From: an uncultured Verrucomicrobia subdivision 3 bacterium
Lineage (GTDB): Bacteria > Verrucomicrobiota > Verrucomicrobiae > Limisphaerales > UBA11358
Direction: 5' to 3'
DNA length: 24,892 nt
Assembly: GCA_903847285.1 (NCBI GenBank)
Contig: CAINDH010000299.1
Span: 1 to 24,892 of the forward strand
The notes under the pieces are model-generated. The model did no database searches, was not told the DNA's origin, and saw only the letters and a program-made list of their open reading frames with translations. Shown in pieces: positions 22,984-24,892 of this stretch. The position numbers and the translations under genes were made by a program. Positions within the stretch are counted from its first letter, which is position 1. Each line of letters starts with the position of its first letter.

Positions 22984-23853
22984 TCAGACCAGCGTAAGCA
23001 AACTGACTTCTGGACGACAGTTGAAACGCAAGCCAAGTAGATTACCCACGCCACGCGTGATATGAATCCAACGGTCATCCCAACGATACAAACCGGCGAT
23101 AAAATTTTTATCACGCACCGGGACAATGGGCGCACCAATCAGCGGGAAACAAACTTGGCCGCCATGCGTGTGGCCGCAAAACATCGCATCCCACGCGAAA
23201 TTTTTCAGCGCCATCTTTGAATCGGGGTTGTGCGAAAGGACGAGCGTTGCGTCGCTGCGAACCGATGGCAATTTAGCGAAGGCAGTGGCGGGTTCCATTT
23301 CCTCCGCCCACAAATCGCCAAGGCCAACCAGCGTCAGCTTCCAGTCGTGGATTTGAACTGCCTGCGCTGCATTGTGCAGCAGCGTCACGTTCGCCGAGGC
23401 CAACACATCTCGGACAAATTTTGTGTCTTTATAACCCTGTCCCGAATTAGCTGCCCAGTGTCCGCCATCATGATTGCCAAGACAGGCAAAAGTAGGGGCC
23501 GTCGCCGCAAGCAAAGCTAATGCCGCACCGTAAATTTCCGACTGATTGAACTGGTCGCTGATGAAATCACCCGTGAGCAAAATTAAATCCGGCTGCTGTT
23601 GCAAACCAAGCCGGATGGCCGCGCTTATAAAATCCATGCTGACGACCGGCGACGCATGGAAATCCGATAGCTGCAAAATCTTCAGCGGTCGTTTGCTTCC
23701 GCCTTGAGACAACGGAAGCTCATGCCGTCTCACCTGAAGCCAGTGCGGTTCGACCCAATGCCCATAGCTCACACAACCCACGCCCCCCAAGCCGCCCAGC
23801 CCGATCAGGCGAAGAAAATTCCGGCGGGATAATATTTTTTTAGGACGCTGCAC
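22984..23853 (-). CDS. Tat-exported metallophosphoesterase (YaeI/LpxG-like)
   Basis: A 289-residue calcineurin-like phosphoesterase from a GTG at 23853. The N-terminus SRRNFLRLIG is a twin-arginine signal followed by a Gly-rich hydrophobic stretch. Metal motifs are in the expected order: QLSDFHASP, LLTGDFISD, CLGNHDGGHW, VLSHNPD and FCGHTHGGQVCFP. YaeI and LpxG relatives hydrolyse phosphodiester or pyrophosphate bonds, and LpxG acts on UDP-2,3-diacylglucosamine. A lipid-A role is possible but not shown. It lies between mqnC (82 bases upstream) and the DA1-like gene (34 bases downstream) on the same strand. Confidence 0.88.
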   Translation of the reverse strand: MQRPKKILSRRNFLRLIGLGGLGGVGCVSYGHWVEPHWLQVRRHELPLSQGGSKRPLKILQLSDFHASPVVSMDFISAAIRLGLQQQPDLILLTGDFISDQFNQSEIYGAALALLAATAPTFACLGNHDGGHWAANSGQGYKDTKFVRDVLASANVTLLHNAAQAVQIHDWKLTLVGLGDLWAEEMEPATAFAKLPSVRSDATLVLSHNPDSKMALKNFAWDAMFCGHTHGGQVCFPLIGAPIVPVRDKNFIAGLYRWDDRWIHITRGVGNLLGLRFNCRPEVSLLTLV

Positions 23854-23898
23854 AGAAAATCAGACAGCGAGAACTCCGAAACGCACAAACAAATTTCG

Positions 23899-23931
23899 CG
23901 CCGTCAGCGCCGGCTCGTAGCCGTGGCGGCG
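23899..23931. terminator. GC-rich stem-loop after mqnC
   Basis: On the minus strand the 82-base gap after the mqnC stop holds CGCCG (23927-23931) and CGGCG (23899-23903) around an inner CGGC-TACGA-GCCG hairpin. A T-rich stretch (AAATTTGTTTG) follows a few bases later. It could be a weak intrinsic terminator or an RNA-stability stem. There is no uninterrupted T-run, so the call is tentative. Confidence 0.3.
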
Positions 23932-23935
23932 GGTT

Positions 23936-24892
23936 TTAATTTACCAGCCGATACCAGTTGTCACGCTGGTGCGGTTCGTAACCGAGGTCTTTGATGAGCC
24001 GGTGCATGTCCGGCACGGTCATCTGGAATGTCGTGCCCGCCTGCGAGACGACGTTTTCCTCAATCATGATGCTGCCCAAATCATTCGCGCCGTATTTGAG
24101 CGCGATCTGCCCGATCTCCAAACCTTGCGTGACCCACGAGCTTTGGATGTTCTCAAAGTTGTCGAGATAGATGCGGCCCAGCGCCTGTGTGCGCAGGTAT
24201 TCATGCGCGCCCACGGTCGGCGCGCGTAGCTTGGTGTGCTCGGCTTGGAATGTCCACGCAATGAACGCGGTGAAATTTCCCAGCTGCGGATTTTCTTTTT
24301 TGCGCGCCAATGAAATGTCCTGCTGCACGCGCAGCCGATCCAGATGTTCGATGCGTTCATCCACCGTCTCGACGTGGCCAAACATCATCGTCGCACTGGA
24401 ATAAAGTCCAAGACGATGCGCCACATCCATGACTTCCAGCCAGTCATCGCTCATCGCCTTGAGCGGAGCGACGCGTTTGCGGACGCTGTCCACAAGAATT
24501 TCGCCGCCGCCACCCGGAATAGAACCCAGGCCGGCCGCTTTGAAATCGCCGATGATTTTTTCCAGCGGCTCGTTGAACACGTCGCGGAAATGGATGAATT
24601 CGCTCGGGCTGAAGCCGTGGATGTTGAAGTTGGGGAATTTATTTTTGACGTGCGCAAGCAAATCCAGATACCACTGTTTTGTGAGCTTGGGGTGATGTCC
24701 GCCTTGCATGAGCATCTGCGAACCGCCGAGCGCGATGGTCTCCTCGATTTTCTGGTCAATCTCCGGGAGCGTGATGACGTAGGAATCATCGTCCTTTTCC
24801 GTGCGGTAAAACGCGCAGAACTTGCAATAGACATTGCAAACATTGGTGTAATTGACGTTGCGATCCACGTTGTAGGTGACGATTTCGTTGCC
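23936..24892 (-). CDS. mqnC: Cyclic dehypoxanthine futalosine synthase, 5' end outside window
   Basis: The frame is open to the right-hand edge, and the visible 318 residues begin GNEIVTYNVDRNVNYTN, so the N-terminal part is missing. The radical-SAM cluster motif is CNVYCKFC (CxxxCxxC). Downstream are MLMQGGHHPKL, GFSPSEFIHF, GLGSIPGGGGEIL, MMFGHVE and, near the end, YGANDLGSIMIEENVVSQAG, all typical of MqnC. The enzyme cyclises dehypoxanthine futalosine in the futalosine route to menaquinone, so this organism probably uses that route. It heads a minus-strand series with the metallophosphoesterase. Confidence 0.93.
   Translation of the reverse strand, partial: GNEIVTYNVDRNVNYTNVCNVYCKFCAFYRTEKDDDSYVITLPEIDQKIEETIALGGSQMLMQGGHHPKLTKQWYLDLLAHVKNKFPNFNIHGFSPSEFIHFRDVFNEPLEKIIGDFKAAGLGSIPGGGGEILVDSVRKRVAPLKAMSDDWLEVMDVAHRLGLYSSATMMFGHVETVDERIEHLDRLRVQQDISLARKKENPQLGNFTAFIAWTFQAEHTKLRAPTVGAHEYLRTQALGRIYLDNFENIQSSWVTQGLEIGQIALKYGANDLGSIMIEENVVSQAGTTFQMTVPDMHRLIKDLGYEPHQRDNWYRLVN

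Noticed and set aside
23863..23938. Short minus-strand open stretch of 25 codons between mqnC and the metallophosphoesterase
   Set aside because: It has a coding-like feel but lacks a standard start codon, and the stem-loop accounts for the composition.
1..24892. CRISPR arrays, insertion sequences, integrases, phage genes
   Set aside because: No regularly spaced direct repeats, transposase or integrase motifs were found on either strand.

Overview
The window reads as a chromosomal segment of a Gram-negative bacterium, most likely a member of the Verrucomicrobiota (Pedosphaera/Limisphaerales-like). This assignment is an inference from gene content: outer-membrane and LPS-type genes, the futalosine menaquinone gene mqnC, a large YfhO-type membrane protein, a bacterial DA1-like peptidase, weak or absent Shine-Dalgarno signals, and intergenic repeats starting TTAACC. 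No marker gene in the window settles the taxonomy. DNA is mostly GC-rich, with one clearly AT-rich island inside the YfhO-like gene.

Layout. (a) 1-1426, minus strand: the start of a probable class II aldolase-family gene, a tRNA-Leu(GAG) directly upstream of it, and an outer-membrane beta-barrel protein. (b) 1534-4640, plus strand: a stand-alone C-terminal half of carbamoyl-phosphate synthase large subunit, a NIF3-family dinuclear metal protein and a TPR protein. (c) 4643-16948, minus strand: a tightly packed set of eleven genes that looks like one transcription unit with a good -35/-10 promoter at 17049-17076. It encodes a YfhO-like membrane protein, an SDR epimerase, an HddC-like nucleotidyltransferase, a NUDIX hydrolase, an HddA-like sugar kinase, a very small two-subunit thiamine-diphosphate (ThDP) enzyme, a ColD-like PLP enzyme with His in place of the Schiff-base Lys, a GDP-fucose/colitose-synthase-like SDR, a glycosyltransferase and L-2-hydroxyglutarate oxidase. 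(d) 17099-18493, minus: a beta-CASP metallo-beta-lactamase-fold RNase-like protein. (e) 18591-19193, plus: two small single-pass membrane proteins that look like tandem paralogues. (f) 19199-24892, minus: mqnC (running off the window edge), a Tat-type metallophosphoesterase, a secreted DA1-like peptidase overlapping thiS, an unrecognised 187-residue protein, a frameshifted MscS channel and a LAB_N/zinc-ribbon membrane protein.

Most interesting region: the operon in (c). HddA/HddC-type enzymes make GDP-activated D-glycero-D-manno-heptose in known systems. ColD-type enzymes remove the C3 hydroxyl of a GDP-4-keto-6-deoxy sugar. ThDP enzymes can transfer a ketol or acyl unit to a keto sugar. ColC/Fcl-type SDRs epimerise and reduce. 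Together they suggest synthesis of a modified, possibly C-branched, 3,6-dideoxy sugar (hexose or heptose) for a surface glycan, delivered by the glycosyltransferase and the YfhO-like membrane protein. The product is not determined by the sequence; the 4,6-dehydratase and the GmhA/GmhB steps are not in this window.
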